The notes: generated by a model not told the origin, from the letters alone. DNA of 64,000 nucleotides from Streptomyces zingiberis (GCF_012034935.1 NZ_JAATEN010000008.1:62001-126000); one strand, 5' to 3'. Positions 24,847 through 34,616 are shown, counted from the stretch's first letter. Translations and numbers: made by a program.

Positions 24847-25803
24847 ATGACCCCTCCGCCGCCGCCGTGGGGCGGATTCCGCAAGCGGGACGCGCTCCGG
24901 CTGGACCCCGCCCTCGACGACGCCGAGCTCGCCGGGGTCCGCGACGCCCTCACCCAGGGCCGCTGGGCCGAGACCCGCGAGCTGCTCGCCGGCACCGGCC
25001 AGGACTGGGACCGCCGTGGCCACCGGCTGGTCGTCCTGGGCAGGGAGCCCACCAGTGCCGCGTGGGCCGAGGAGTGGCGGCTCGCGGAGCCCGACAGCGT
25101 GGACGCGGCCGCGCTGCACGCCTGCGCCCGTGTCTTCCACGCGCTGCGCGGCAAGGAGGACCCGGGGTCCGCCCGCGCCGCGTGCCGCGCGGCCGCCCGG
25201 ATGTACCCGGCCGATCCCACCCCCTGGCTCGCGCTGCTCATCCTGGTCCGCCACACCGGCACCGACGAGGAGCGGCTCCAGGTCTTCGACCAGGTGCGCG
25301 GCCGTCACCGCGAGCACCACCACGCGCACCACCTGATGGCGGCCTCGCTGGCCGAGAGCCGGCAGGCGGACCGGGACGATCCCTTCCACGAGGTCTACGA
25401 CTTCGCGTCCTGGGCCGCCGAGCAGGCCGGGGCCGGCTCGCCGCTGAGCGCCCTGCCCGTCGTCGCGCACACCGAGCGCTACCGGGCCCTGGCGCGGGCG
25501 GGCGTCGAGCCGCCCGACCCCGCCCGCTCCGGCCACTGGAAGAGCCGGCGCGCCCGGCAGGTCATGAAGGCCGCTTTCGACTGCTGGCTGGAGTGGGGCT
25601 GCGAGGAGCACCCCCGCCGGCTGGTGGACCTCAACTTCCTGGCGCACGCCAAGTACCACGAGGGCCGGCCGTGGGAGGCCGCCGCCCTCTTCCACCGCAT
25701 CGGCCGGCACGTCACCCGGGCCCCCTGGTGCTATCCGGACCTCGACCCCCGCGCGGCGTACCGCGCCGCGCACACCGCCGCGACCGGCGCGGACCTCCGG
25801 TGA
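24847..25803 (+). CDS. Conserved unknown TPR-like helical protein
   Basis: 318 aa, soluble, no recognised catalytic motif. Helical pairs such as ALHACARVFHALRGKEDPGS and ARAACRAAARMYPADPTPWL, HHLMAASLAESR and LNFLAHAKYHEGRPWEAAAL resemble tetratricopeptide units, suggesting a protein-binding scaffold. ATG with AAGAGG 7 nt upstream. Trp- and His-rich compared with neighbours. Similar lone proteins are common in Streptomyces and uncharacterised. Confidence 0.75.
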   Translation: MTPPPPPWGGFRKRDALRLDPALDDAELAGVRDALTQGRWAETRELLAGTGQDWDRRGHRLVVLGREPTSAAWAEEWRLAEPDSVDAAALHACARVFHALRGKEDPGSARAACRAAARMYPADPTPWLALLILVRHTGTDEERLQVFDQVRGRHREHHHAHHLMAASLAESRQADRDDPFHEVYDFASWAAEQAGAGSPLSALPVVAHTERYRALARAGVEPPDPARSGHWKSRRARQVMKAAFDCWLEWGCEEHPRRLVDLNFLAHAKYHEGRPWEAAALFHRIGRHVTRAPWCYPDLDPRAAYRAAHTAATGADLR

Positions 25804-25982
25804 GGCGCCGGCCCCGCCGTCCGCCGCCCCGCCCGGGCGGCCCCTGACCGCCACCGGTACCCGCCGCGCGGCACCGCGCGGCACCGCGCGGCGGCCGGCG
25901 GCGCACGCCGGCGCAGGGCACTGAGCGACAGCGAGAGCGCACGAACGCAACCGACCGCAACCGACCGAGGGGGAGAGTGACC

Positions 25983-27527
25983 ATGTCCGCCGGGAACGGA
26001 ACCGGGATCAGTACGTACAAGGGCGAGGAGCGGGCGCTGCGCGCCGGCCGGATCGGGCTGGGGGGCCTGCTGCTGTCCGTCCTCGCCGCCAGCGCACCCC
26101 TGCTGGTGGTCGCGGGTGTCATGCCCACCACATACGCGGTGATGGGCATCGTGGGACAGCCGCTGCTCTTCGTGCTGCTCGGGGTGGCCCTGCTCCTGTT
26201 CAGCGTGGGATACGCGGAGATGAGCCGCCACGTCCACAACGCGGGGGCCTTCTACGCCTACATCGCCCGCGGTCTCGGCCCCACGGCCGGCGCCGGGGCC
26301 TCGGTGGTCGCCCTGGTCGCCTACAGCGCCATGCAGGTCGGCATCTACGGCATCTTCGGCTTCGAGATCAGCGGCCTCGCCGACCGCCACCTCGGGCTGC
26401 TCGTCCCCTGGTGGATTCCGTCCCTCGCCGCGGTGGCGGTGGTCGGCGTGCTCGGCTGGCTCAAGATCGACCTCAGCGCCAAGGTCCTCGGTGTCCTGCT
26501 GGCGGTCGAGGTGGTGATGGTCGTGATCTTCGATGTGGCGGCGATCGGCTCCCCCGGCCCGGAGGGCCTCTCCCTCCAGGCGTTCGACCCCGGGACGCTG
26601 GCGGGCGCCGGGCTCGGTACCGCCTTGTGCTTCGCCTTCGCCTCCTTCGTCGGCTTCGAGCAGGCTCCCGTCTACGCCGAGGAGACCCGGCGCCCCCAGG
26701 TCGTCGTCGCCCGCGCCATGTTCCTCGCCGTGGGCTTCGCCGCGCTCTTCCTCGCCCTCAGCTCCTGGGCGCTCAACGTCGCCTCCGGCCCGTCCCGCAT
26801 CGTCGAGGACGCGCGGACGCAGAGCGCCGGGCTCCTCTTCGCCCTCGCCGAGGGGCGGCTGGGCACCGGCTTCGCGGAGATCATGCACCTCTTCTTCGTC
26901 ACCGGCATGTTCGCGGCCATGCTCAGCTTCCACAACGTGGTCGCCCGCTACGCCTTCGCCATGGGACGCGAGGGGCTGCTGCCCTCCTCCCTCGGCCGCA
27001 CCACGCGCGGCAGCGGCGCCCCGGGCACGGGTTCCCTGCTGCAGAGCGCCGTCTCGGTGGCGGTGATCGTGGTCTTCGCCGCCACCGACGGACGGCCCAC
27101 CGGCGACCCCACGGCCCCGGTGCTGCGGCTGTTCACCTGGATGGGCAACGTCGGCGCGCTCGGCGTGATCACCTTGATGGCCGTGGCCTCCGTCGCCGTC
27201 ATCGTCTTCTTCGCCCGGCGGGGCGCCGCCCGGGCGCAGGCCCACCGGCTGGCGTGTTCCGCCGTCGCCTGCGCCGCGCTGGTCACCATCGTCGTGTACA
27301 CGGTGAAGGACTTCGACGTGCTGCTCGGCGCCGGCCCCGGCTCCGCGCTGCGGTGGGCGCTGCCCGGCATCATCGGGCTCGCCGCCGTCGTGGGCCTGGT
27401 CCACGGCCTGGTGCTGCGGTCGGTGCGGCCCGCGGCGCACCGCCGGATCGGCCTGGGCAACGAGGCGTTCCAGCTGGAACGGACGGCCACCGCCGGGGCC
27501 GCCCGGCCGCCGGCCCCGCGCGGCTGA
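25983..27527 (+). CDS. APC-superfamily amino acid permease
   Basis: 514 aa with about 12 hydrophobic segments. The APC signature at the first helix is present (GRIGLGGLLLSVLAASAPLL), along with AFASFVGFEQAPVYAEETRR in helix 6/loop 7 and FFVTGMFAAMLSFHNVVARY. Probably proton-coupled uptake of amino acids or amines. ATG at 25983 chosen over a GTG at 25977 because the GAGGGGGAG ribosome site is correctly spaced only for the ATG. Preceded by a 10-bp tandem repeat (CGCAACCGAC twice) near 25946. No linked catabolic gene. Confidence 0.87.
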   Translation: MSAGNGTGISTYKGEERALRAGRIGLGGLLLSVLAASAPLLVVAGVMPTTYAVMGIVGQPLLFVLLGVALLLFSVGYAEMSRHVHNAGAFYAYIARGLGPTAGAGASVVALVAYSAMQVGIYGIFGFEISGLADRHLGLLVPWWIPSLAAVAVVGVLGWLKIDLSAKVLGVLLAVEVVMVVIFDVAAIGSPGPEGLSLQAFDPGTLAGAGLGTALCFAFASFVGFEQAPVYAEETRRPQVVVARAMFLAVGFAALFLALSSWALNVASGPSRIVEDARTQSAGLLFALAEGRLGTGFAEIMHLFFVTGMFAAMLSFHNVVARYAFAMGREGLLPSSLGRTTRGSGAPGTGSLLQSAVSVAVIVVFAATDGRPTGDPTAPVLRLFTWMGNVGALGVITLMAVASVAVIVFFARRGAARAQAHRLACSAVACAALVTIVVYTVKDFDVLLGAGPGSALRWALPGIIGLAAVVGLVHGLVLRSVRPAAHRRIGLGNEAFQLERTATAGAARPPAPRG

Positions 27528-27668
27528 TCGGGTGACCGGGTGGGCGGCGCGTGCACGGTGCCGCCCGCCCGGGAGGCCGTACCGTCAGCCCACCACTCCT
27601 TCGGGTGCGGAACAGGCGGGGTTCATTGGGCAGTTGGCGAAGTACGGCGGTAACTTGCGGTAACACAA

Positions 27669-27690
27669 CGGGCCCGCCGCGGCGGGCCCG
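27669..27690. promoter_or_regulatory. 22-bp perfect palindrome before the acyl-CoA ligase gene
   Basis: CGGGCCCGCCG followed by its exact complement, 20 nt upstream of the GTG start and before the ribosome site. Either a terminator of the permease transcript (ends 140 bp upstream) or a leader hairpin/operator. Confidence 0.45.
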
Positions 27691-27710
27691 CGCTCAAGAG
27701 AGGTGACGCG

Positions 27711-29543
27711 GTGCGCGAACTCAGCCTTCCGCCCCTGGTGCCGAAGATCCGCTCGGGCGGGCTCGCGGATTCCGTCTACGCCATCGCGGAGGAGACCCCC
27801 GACCTGGTGCAGTTCTCCCGCCGCGAGGACTGCCCCCGCGCCACGCGCTGGCTCCCCGTCACCGCCCTCGGTTTCCGCAACGAGGTGCTGGCCCTGGCCA
27901 AGGGGCTGATGGCGGACGGCGTCGGCCCCGGGGACCGGGTCGCGGTGATGTCCCGCACCCGCTACGAGTGGACCCTCTTCGCCTACGCCCTGTGGAGTCT
28001 CGGCGCCCAGCTCGTCCCGATCCACCCGACCGCCTCCGCCGAGCAGGTGCACTGGATCCTCTCCGACACCCGCGCCTCCGCCGTGGTCGTCGAACACGCC
28101 GAGGAGGCCATGACCGTCGGCGCCATCTGCGGCGCGCTGCCCGGCCTGCGCCGCATCTGGCAGTTCGACCACGGCTGCGTGGCCGAGCTGTGCACCCTGG
28201 GCCGCGGCATCCCCGAGGAACTCGTGCACCGGCAGCGTGCCCAGGTCAGCCCGGACGCGGCGGCCACCATCACGTACACCGCCGGCACCACCGGCCGCCC
28301 CCGCGGCTGCGTGATCACCCACGCGAATCTGGCCTTCGAGTGCGACACCCTCCTGGAGGGGCGCAGGGAGCTGCTCGCCGGGACCGGCGAGCCCCCCTCC
28401 GTGCTCGCCTTCCTGCCGCCGGCGCACATCTACGGGCTCATGGTGCAGGTGAGCTGCCAGCGCCACGGCGTCCGCGTGGGCCACCAGCCGGACACCGGCT
28501 CCGCGCACCTGCTCTCCGCCCTGGCCTCCTTCCGGCCGACCTTCCTCTTCGCGGTGCCGTACCTCTTCGAGCGGATCTACCGCACCGCCCGCCGGGCCGC
28601 GGAGCGGGAGGGCCGGGCGGAGACCTTCGACCACGCCGTGGACGTCGCGGTGCGCTACGCCGGGGCCGTGGAGCGCCGCGCGCTGGGCCGGGGGCCCGGA
28701 CCGGGACCGGCGCTGCGCCTCCAGCACGCCCTGCACGATCGCTCGGTCTACGCCCGGCTGCGGGACGCGCTCGGCGGCCGGGTGCGTTACGCCGTCTCCG
28801 TGGGCTCGCCGCTCTCCCGGGAGGTGGGCCTGCTCTTCCACGGCGCCGGTGTCACCGTCCACGACGGTTACGGCCTCACGGAGACCGCGGCCGCCGTCAC
28901 CGGGCACCCGGCCGGCCGGCCCAAGTTCGGCACCGTGGGCCGGCCGCTGCCCGGCTGTTCCGTGCGGATCGCGGAGGACGGTGAGATCTGGGTGCGCGGG
29001 CACAACGTCTTCGCGGGCTACCTCGACGACCGGCGGGCCACCGAGGAGGTCTTCCGCGGCGGCTGGCTCGCCACCGGCGACATCGGCCACCTCGACGAGG
29101 ACGGCTACCTCCACCTCACCGGCCGCAAGCGGGACACCATCGTCACCAGCGGCGGCCGGAGCGTGTCCCCGGTGCAGCTGGAGGAGCGGCTGCGGGCCCA
29201 TCCGCTGATCTCCCGCTGCGTGGTGGTCGGCGACAACCGCCCGTTCGTCGTGGCCCTGATCACCCTCGACGCGGAGGCCCTGGACCACTGGCAGCGGCTC
29301 CACTTCCCGCACCCGGTGGAGCCGCGGGTGGCCGCGCGGCGGCCGGAGCTCCAGGAGGAGATCCAGCGTGCGGTGTCCCGGGCCAACGCCGCGGTCTCCC
29401 GCAGCGAGTCGATCCGCGCCTTCCGCGTCCTGCCGGGTGACTTCACCGTCCAGGAGGGGTTGCTCACCCCCTCGCTCAACGTCCGCCGGGCCGCTGTCGT
29501 CCAGGCCTACGCGGCGGAGATCGCGGAGCTGTACGCCCAGTGA
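27711..29543 (+). CDS. Long-chain fatty acyl-CoA ligase (AMP-forming, FadD15-like)
   Basis: 610 aa ANL-superfamily enzyme activating fatty acids with ATP and CoA. P-loop TYTAGTTGRPRGC near residue 187, DGYGLTETAAAVTG near 386, GWLATGDIGHLDEDGYL near 458 and GRKRDTIVTSGGRSVSP hinge near 474. GTG start with GAGAGG 7 nt upstream. C-terminal catalytic Lys region slightly diverged (LTPSLNVRRAAVV, where the family has T-x-K-x-R-R), which may lower adenylation or alter specificity. Convergent with glxA across a long hairpin. Confidence 0.9.
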   Translation: MRELSLPPLVPKIRSGGLADSVYAIAEETPDLVQFSRREDCPRATRWLPVTALGFRNEVLALAKGLMADGVGPGDRVAVMSRTRYEWTLFAYALWSLGAQLVPIHPTASAEQVHWILSDTRASAVVVEHAEEAMTVGAICGALPGLRRIWQFDHGCVAELCTLGRGIPEELVHRQRAQVSPDAAATITYTAGTTGRPRGCVITHANLAFECDTLLEGRRELLAGTGEPPSVLAFLPPAHIYGLMVQVSCQRHGVRVGHQPDTGSAHLLSALASFRPTFLFAVPYLFERIYRTARRAAEREGRAETFDHAVDVAVRYAGAVERRALGRGPGPGPALRLQHALHDRSVYARLRDALGGRVRYAVSVGSPLSREVGLLFHGAGVTVHDGYGLTETAAAVTGHPAGRPKFGTVGRPLPGCSVRIAEDGEIWVRGHNVFAGYLDDRRATEEVFRGGWLATGDIGHLDEDGYLHLTGRKRDTIVTSGGRSVSPVQLEERLRAHPLISRCVVVGDNRPFVVALITLDAEALDHWQRLHFPHPVEPRVAARRPELQEEIQRAVSRANAAVSRSESIRAFRVLPGDFTVQEGLLTPSLNVRRAAVVQAYAAEIAELYAQ

Positions 29544-29586
29544 GGGCCCGGCCGCCGGGCCGGGGGGACCCGGCGGCCGGGCCCTC
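29542..29586. terminator. 18-bp perfect hairpin between convergent genes
   Basis: Arms 29542-29559 and 29569-29586 are exact complements with a 9-nt loop; the left arm overlaps the ligase stop codon, and the right arm ends 25 nt from the glxA stop. Likely bidirectional. Confidence 0.8.
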
Positions 29587-29610
29587 CCCGGGGAGAGAGG
29601 CGCCGGCCGC

Positions 29611-31533
29611 TCAGCGGACGTGCACCCACCGTGCCGTCGAGGGGGTGCCCTCGGAGTCCGTCACGAAGAGCATGTACCAGCCGCGCGGCACCAGCGTGGG
29701 ATCCTCGGGCACCGTCAGCGCCAGCCGGCCGCCCGGGCGGCGCTCCAGGCCGAGCGCGACCGAGCGCTGCTCGACATCGGTGGTGTGGGTGACGGCGCTC
29801 GGCCGCATCAGCCGCGCCGCCACCGGCCGCTCCGCCGAGCGCACGGTCCACTCGGCCGTGTCACCCCGGTCCACCTCCACCGGACCGCCCGTCACCGCCG
29901 GCCGGCCGGGCCGGAAGAGGTACGGCGGTGAGAAGATCTCCACCCGCTGCTCGAAGGTGCCCGGCTGGGTGTTGTCCGGATCGGCGTAGAGCGGGTCGGA
30001 GCCGAAGGTGGCCACCCTCCCGTCGGGCAGCAGCAGCGCCTCGGAGTGGTAGTTGCGCCCCACGACCGGCGGGGCCGCCGGGGCGAAGGTCTTCCGGTCC
30101 GGCAGGTAGAACTGCGCCGAGTGCAGGTCGCTGGCGCCCTTGCCGCGGTAGTCCGACGAGCCGCCGGTGGTGAACACCGTGTCGTCGGGCAGCAGGACGC
30201 TGGAGAGGTAGCGGGTGGGGTGCGGCAGGTCGGGGCCCGGGGTGAACCGCGGGTCCTTCCGCGCCAGGTCCGCCACCGCGGTGCGCGCCGTGGACTTCGC
30301 GGACTCCCCGACGCCCCCGCCGCCCAGCACCATCACCTGCTGCCGCTGCGCGGGCGGCAGCAGCACCGAGGCCGAGGTCTCCAGCTGGTCGGTGTCGGTC
30401 AGCCCCGGCACCGGGCGGAAGGTGTTCCCCGCCACGTCCCACAGGCCCGGGTCGCGGCCGCGGTCGGCGGGGCCGTACCCCGCGTTGGAGCCCGAGTAGA
30501 ACAGATCGCCGCCCCGGGTGAGGAAGAGCGCCGGGTACGTCGGGAAGTACCGGTCCGGCGCCGGGGACCAGGTCCGGGTCTCCGGGTCGAAGACCTCGTT
30601 CTTGCCGGGCACGACCTGCCCGATCTCGTCCAGTCCGGAGACGGCGAGCACCTTCCCGTCCGCCAGGGTCACCAGCGTGGGGTACCAGCGGGCCTCCGCC
30701 ATGGGGTCCACCGGGACGTACCGCTCGGCGACGGGGTCGAACTCGAAGGCCACGTCCAGGCCGTGGTAGTCCTGCTTGTCCAGGGTCAGGGCCTGGGCGA
30801 GCCCGTAGACGTTGCGCCGGTCCGCGCCCCGCAGCCCCTCCACCGCGTACTGCGCGGGCCGCCGCGCCACCTGGCCGCCGCCGGTGCGCACCGCCTCGAC
30901 GAAGACCCGCTCCTCGCTCGCGGTGACGGTGACCCGGCCCCCCTTGCGCTTCGTCTTCTCGGCCGCGGGCAGCGTGAAGGCACGGGTGGTGCGGTAGCGC
31001 CGGCCGTCGGGCGCCCGGAAGACGGTGCCCTTGCGGAAGCGGTGCGCCCTGTCCGGGTCCTCGTTCTTCACCAGCATGCCGCCGCCCGCGCGCTCCACCT
31101 CGCCCTCCAGCACCTCGTAGCGGGCGGTGCCCCCGGCCACCAGCAGCCGGCCGTTGGGGAGCTGGGCGTGGCCGGAGCAGAACAGGTCCTCGGGCGTGGG
31201 GATCAGCCGGAAACTGTTGTCCGCGGGATCCCACAGCAGCGTCTTGAACGTGCCGGCCTCGAACATCTCCTCGTTGTTGCCCGACCCGGCGATGAGCAGC
31301 ACCTTGCCGGTGTGCAGCAGCGCCGCGTGGATGGCATGGACCCGGTACTTCTCGGGCACGCCGAGCAGTTCCCAGTGGCCGTGGCGCGCCTTGTAGTCCG
31401 GCTGCTCGATCCGGTAGGCGTGGTAGGTCCGTTCGGCGTAGCTGATGGCCGCGGGCGCGTTGAGGCCGGCCAGGGTGAGGAAGGCGGCGGCACCGAGGGC
31501 GGTGGTGCGGAAGCGGGAGCTCGGTCGGGTCAC
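29611..31533 (-). CDS. glxA: Copper radical oxidase GlxA
   Basis: 640 aa galactose-oxidase-like enzyme acting on the glucan made by CslA at hyphal tips. N-terminal hydrophobic segment (TTALGAAAFLTLAGLNAPAA) tethers it outside the membrane. The Cys of the Tyr-Cys redox cofactor is Cys119 in LFCSGHAQL (Cys121 in S. lividans); the ARWYPTLVTL segment, HSEALLLPDGRVATFG and AVTHTTDVEQR supply Trp, Tyr and His ligands. Kelch-type repeats fill about 70-520, followed by a DUF1929 C-terminal domain. GTG start overlaps the cslA stop by 4 bp. Length and layout match S. coelicolor SCO2837, but the locus context differs. Confidence 0.94.
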   Translation of the reverse strand: MTRPSSRFRTTALGAAAFLTLAGLNAPAAISYAERTYHAYRIEQPDYKARHGHWELLGVPEKYRVHAIHAALLHTGKVLLIAGSGNNEEMFEAGTFKTLLWDPADNSFRLIPTPEDLFCSGHAQLPNGRLLVAGGTARYEVLEGEVERAGGGMLVKNEDPDRAHRFRKGTVFRAPDGRRYRTTRAFTLPAAEKTKRKGGRVTVTASEERVFVEAVRTGGGQVARRPAQYAVEGLRGADRRNVYGLAQALTLDKQDYHGLDVAFEFDPVAERYVPVDPMAEARWYPTLVTLADGKVLAVSGLDEIGQVVPGKNEVFDPETRTWSPAPDRYFPTYPALFLTRGGDLFYSGSNAGYGPADRGRDPGLWDVAGNTFRPVPGLTDTDQLETSASVLLPPAQRQQVMVLGGGGVGESAKSTARTAVADLARKDPRFTPGPDLPHPTRYLSSVLLPDDTVFTTGGSSDYRGKGASDLHSAQFYLPDRKTFAPAAPPVVGRNYHSEALLLPDGRVATFGSDPLYADPDNTQPGTFEQRVEIFSPPYLFRPGRPAVTGGPVEVDRGDTAEWTVRSAERPVAARLMRPSAVTHTTDVEQRSVALGLERRPGGRLALTVPEDPTLVPRGWYMLFVTDSEGTPSTARWVHVR

Positions 31534-33488
31534 AGGGCGCACAGCGGGTCCTTCTCGGTGGTCTCCGGGGCGGGGGTGGTCACGGCCGTGGGGACGGCGG
31601 GGGCGGGGGAGCGGGGCCGGCGGCCCGCGCCCGGCGCGGGGGAGTCCGCCCGCGCCGCGGGCACGGCCGGGCGGGCGGCGGCGACGGCGCGGCGGCGCCG
31701 GGCGCCGGCGGCCCACACCACGACGGGGGCGAGACACAGGGCGAGGGCGATCAGCGCCCAGGCCGTCATGGCGGCGTGGGTGTGGCCGAGGAACACGGCG
31801 GCGGTGACGGAACCGCCGAAGAGGGCCGCCCACATCAGGTGGATACGGAAGGTGGCGAGCCGGTCGGGGCTGACGGAGTCGCCCTTCGGGGTGACCACGA
31901 ACCCGCTCCTGCGCCGCAGCACCGCGTCCACCAGCGCCTTCGCGTAGACGGGCGCCGACAGCGCGGACATCGCCATGCCCGCGAGGCCGCCCGACCCCTC
32001 GGGCTCGTGCGGGGAGATGTTGTGCCGCCGGTTCCAGATGTAGAGGCCGATCTGCAGGGCCGCCGCGTCGCTGTAGAGCATCAGCCACACCTCGGCGGGG
32101 ACATGCAGCCCGGAGGCGCCGACGATCAGGAAGAGTGTGCAGCTCAACGCGGCCAGCAGCCAGTTGAGGGCGGTCATCGGGTAGTAGACGACCATCAGGG
32201 TGTAGTTGAGCAGCCGCCCCGGGGAGAGGGAGAACGGCGCCTTCCAGAACTGCTTGAGCAGCGTCTCGTAGGTGCCGCGCGACCAGCGGAGCTGCTGGGT
32301 GAAGAAATCCGTCCAGGAGGCGGGGCCCTCGCCGACCGCGAGGACGTCCGGGGTGTAGACGGAACGCCACTTCCGGCCGGTCTCCGGATTCCGCGCCCGG
32401 TGGATCTCGAAACCGGTCGCCATGTCCTCGGTGATGGAGTCGTACAGGCCGCCGATTCCCTTCACGGCGGAGATGCGCACCGCGTTGGAGGTGCCCACGA
32501 ACATGGGCGAGCCGTAGGCGTTTCCGGCCCGCTGGATGAGGGCGTGGAACAGGAACTGCTGGCTCTCCGCCGCCTTGGTGACGGCGCTGTCGTAATTCCC
32601 GTACACCTGGGGGCCGATGACGAAGGCGACATCCGGGTCCCGGAAGAAGCCGAGCATGCGTTCCAGGTAATTGGGGAGCGGCACGTGGTCGGTGTCCACC
32701 GAGGCGAAGAACTCGTAGGCGTCGCCGTGCGCGTCCAGCCAGGCGTTGTAGTTGCCGTGCTTGGTGCGGGCCCGGTGCGGACCCGTGGGCCGGTTCCACT
32801 TCTCGACGCCCTTGCGGGTGAAGTGGCGGACGCCGAGCCGGGCGCAGACCGCCTTGGCCGCGGGGTCGTCGCCCTCGTCGAGCAGCCAGACGTGCACCGT
32901 GCCGCGGTGCCGGACCCGGACCGCCGCCTCCAGGGTCCGGGTCACCATCTCGATCGGCTCCTTGCCGGGCACGAACGAGGTGAGGAAGGCCACCCGGGTA
33001 CCGGGCTCCGGGACGACAGGCACGGGATCGCGCGCCACCAGCGTCGCGTGCGCGTTCGAGAAGACTGTGCAGAGCCGGAAGAACTCGATCAGCCCGATCG
33101 AGACCAGCATGACGGTGTCCGCCGCCGACTCCCAGGAGGAGACGTAGTCGCGGTGGACCCAGTGCGACGGCTGGAGCAGCCAGACCAGGAGGAGCGCGGA
33201 GACGAGCGGCGCGGCGCAGAGCAGCAGGGTGGCGCGGACCCGGTGCGGCTCCTGCGCCAGCAGACTCCGGTAGGCCACCCGGTACGGCGTGGACCCCCGG
33301 CTCCCCGGGCTCCCCCCGCCCCGTCTCCTTGCTTTCCGGCCTCTCCTTCCCTTCCTTTCCTTCTCCCGCCCCTCCTCCGGCTCGCGGAGCGGTCCGGCAA
33401 GCCGGCTGTACCGCTCGTAGTCATAGGCCGGTGAGAGCCCGGGGAGGGGCTCTTCGGTCGGCTCGGCAACGGAATTCGGTGACGCCAT
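31530..33488 (-). CDS. cslA: Cellulose synthase-like glycosyltransferase CslA (GT2)
   Basis: 652 aa membrane synthase of a beta-glucan exported at apical sites. Two helices near 95-155, then the GT2 domain with DEGDD near 203, SVDTDH (D-x-D) near 264, SITEDMATGFEIH near 352 and QQLRWSRGT near 399, followed by about five more membrane helices. No PilZ domain, as in S. coelicolor CslA. Start at 33488 chosen for GGGAG 7 nt upstream; the frame is open to 33626. Translation coupled to glxA. In Streptomyces the product supports tip growth, aerial hyphae and attachment. No cslZ cellulase follows. Confidence 0.94.
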   Translation of the reverse strand: MASPNSVAEPTEEPLPGLSPAYDYERYSRLAGPLREPEEGREKERKGRRGRKARRRGGGSPGSRGSTPYRVAYRSLLAQEPHRVRATLLLCAAPLVSALLLVWLLQPSHWVHRDYVSSWESAADTVMLVSIGLIEFFRLCTVFSNAHATLVARDPVPVVPEPGTRVAFLTSFVPGKEPIEMVTRTLEAAVRVRHRGTVHVWLLDEGDDPAAKAVCARLGVRHFTRKGVEKWNRPTGPHRARTKHGNYNAWLDAHGDAYEFFASVDTDHVPLPNYLERMLGFFRDPDVAFVIGPQVYGNYDSAVTKAAESQQFLFHALIQRAGNAYGSPMFVGTSNAVRISAVKGIGGLYDSITEDMATGFEIHRARNPETGRKWRSVYTPDVLAVGEGPASWTDFFTQQLRWSRGTYETLLKQFWKAPFSLSPGRLLNYTLMVVYYPMTALNWLLAALSCTLFLIVGASGLHVPAEVWLMLYSDAAALQIGLYIWNRRHNISPHEPEGSGGLAGMAMSALSAPVYAKALVDAVLRRRSGFVVTPKGDSVSPDRLATFRIHLMWAALFGGSVTAAVFLGHTHAAMTAWALIALALCLAPVVVWAAGARRRRAVAAARPAVPAARADSPAPGAGRRPRSPAPAVPTAVTTPAPETTEKDPLCAL

Positions 33489-33585
33489 CGGGGCACTCCC
33501 GTGACTGACTGGACGGAATGCGGGGAGGCGATGACCCGGGCCCGGATTTTTCATGTCATCGACCGAGACGAGAAGGTAACAATCA

Positions 33586-33601
33586 GCAGGAAGAATCCTG
33601 C
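33586..33601. promoter_or_regulatory. Inverted repeat in the cslA upstream region
   Basis: GCAGGA-AGAA-TCCTGC, a perfect 6-bp-arm repeat in a locally AT-richer stretch about 100 bp before the cslA start; candidate operator or leader hairpin. Confidence 0.4.
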
Positions 33602-33891
33602 GGAAATGTGATGTTCGGCGCGCCATGATAATGACCCCGGGCGGTTTCTCCGGGGGCCCGGCGGGGGCCGGGGGCGGAACGGCGGAGGTCGTCGAGCGGT
33701 CAATTCCCGTCGCCCTGCGCGTCCTTGATCAAGGCTCACCGCCCCGGCGCCCGGACGGTGGGCGCGGGGGAATCCCGTGAACGGCCCGGCGGGGAAGGCG
33801 GGCCGGGGTAGCCGCATCCCGGCCGCGTCCGGGAGAGGGAAGGCCGTACGGGTGAGAGGTGCACCGGGAGCCGCCACCGAGTGGGCTAACC

Positions 33892-33966
33892 GGGACCGGC
33901 GGCGACGGGGCTCGGCGGGACGGGCAGCGACGGGGCTGGGCGGAACCGGCAGCGACAGGGCTCGGT
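33892..33966. repeat. 25-bp imperfect tandem repeat, three copies
   Basis: Units at 33892, 33917 and 33942 share the core GGCRGCGACRGGGCTSGG with a few substitutions. Lies in the 760-bp cslA-tRNA gap, which holds no gene I can support. Confidence 0.75.
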
Positions 33967-34201
33967 GGGACCGGCGCCGGGCGGGCCGGGCGGGCTGGGC
34001 GGGACGGCGCGGCCGGGGGAGCGCGTGGGTGGCCGGGGCGGGTGTGCGTGGCCGGGCCGGTGGGGAACGTGTGGGCGGCGGGGTGGGCCGGGCGCGGCGG
34101 CGCCGGGTGGGGTGCCTGCGGGGAGCCGCGAGGGCCCGGAAGCGGGCGGGGGGCCTCGCCTCGGCAGCGTTTGCCGGGGAGGCGCGCGTGGACACACGCG
34201 C

Positions 34202-34243
34202 GGAGCCCGTGCGGGCCGGTTTCCACCGGCTCGCACGGGCTCC
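34202..34243 (-). terminator. Terminator of tRNA-Leu
   Basis: 18-bp arms (34202-34219 and 34226-34243) with one mismatch and a 6-nt loop, beginning 9 nt past the tRNA 3' end on the minus strand. Confidence 0.8.
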
Positions 34244-34251
34244 GTCAGAGG

Positions 34252-34336
34252 TGTCCGAGGGGGGACTTGAACCCCCACGCCCGATAAAGGGCACTAGCAC
34301 CTCAAGCTAGCGCGTCTGCCATTCCGCCACCCGGAC
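34252..34336 (-). tRNA. tRNA-Leu (anticodon GAG)
   Basis: 85 nt cloverleaf on the minus strand: acceptor GTCCGGG/CTCGGAC with one G-U pair and discriminator A, anticodon stem CTAGC/GCTAG with loop TTGAGGT (GAG, reading CUC/CUU), long class II variable arm (GCCC-TTTATC-GGGC) and T-arm GGGGG-TTCAAGT-CCCCC. CCA is not encoded. No integrated element or duplicated tRNA 3' end was noticed beside it. Confidence 0.97.
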
Positions 34337-34616
34337 GAGGTGTCGCCGCCGTGGCCGTGGGCCGTGGCGACGTGGAAACCATAGCAAACATCCGCGGCCG
34401 TTCGATCACACGGCCGGGCCCCCCGGGGTCCGGCTTGCCCCGGCGCGAGGTGGCCCCGAGGGTGCCGGCCGGGCCACGGTGCCGCGGGCTCCGGTGCCCC
34501 GGTGCCCTGGTGCGGGGCCACTGAGGGTGGGGACCTTGGGGCGGGAGGCGGGGGCGGGGGAGGATGGGGCCAGGAACGAGCGGTAACCCGCCCGGGCTCG
34601 GCCGTGCCGCACCCGG

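Noticed and set aside
34252..34336. tRNA-Leu as an integration site for a mobile element
   Set aside because: No integrase, no duplicated tRNA 3' end and no atypical composition on either side.
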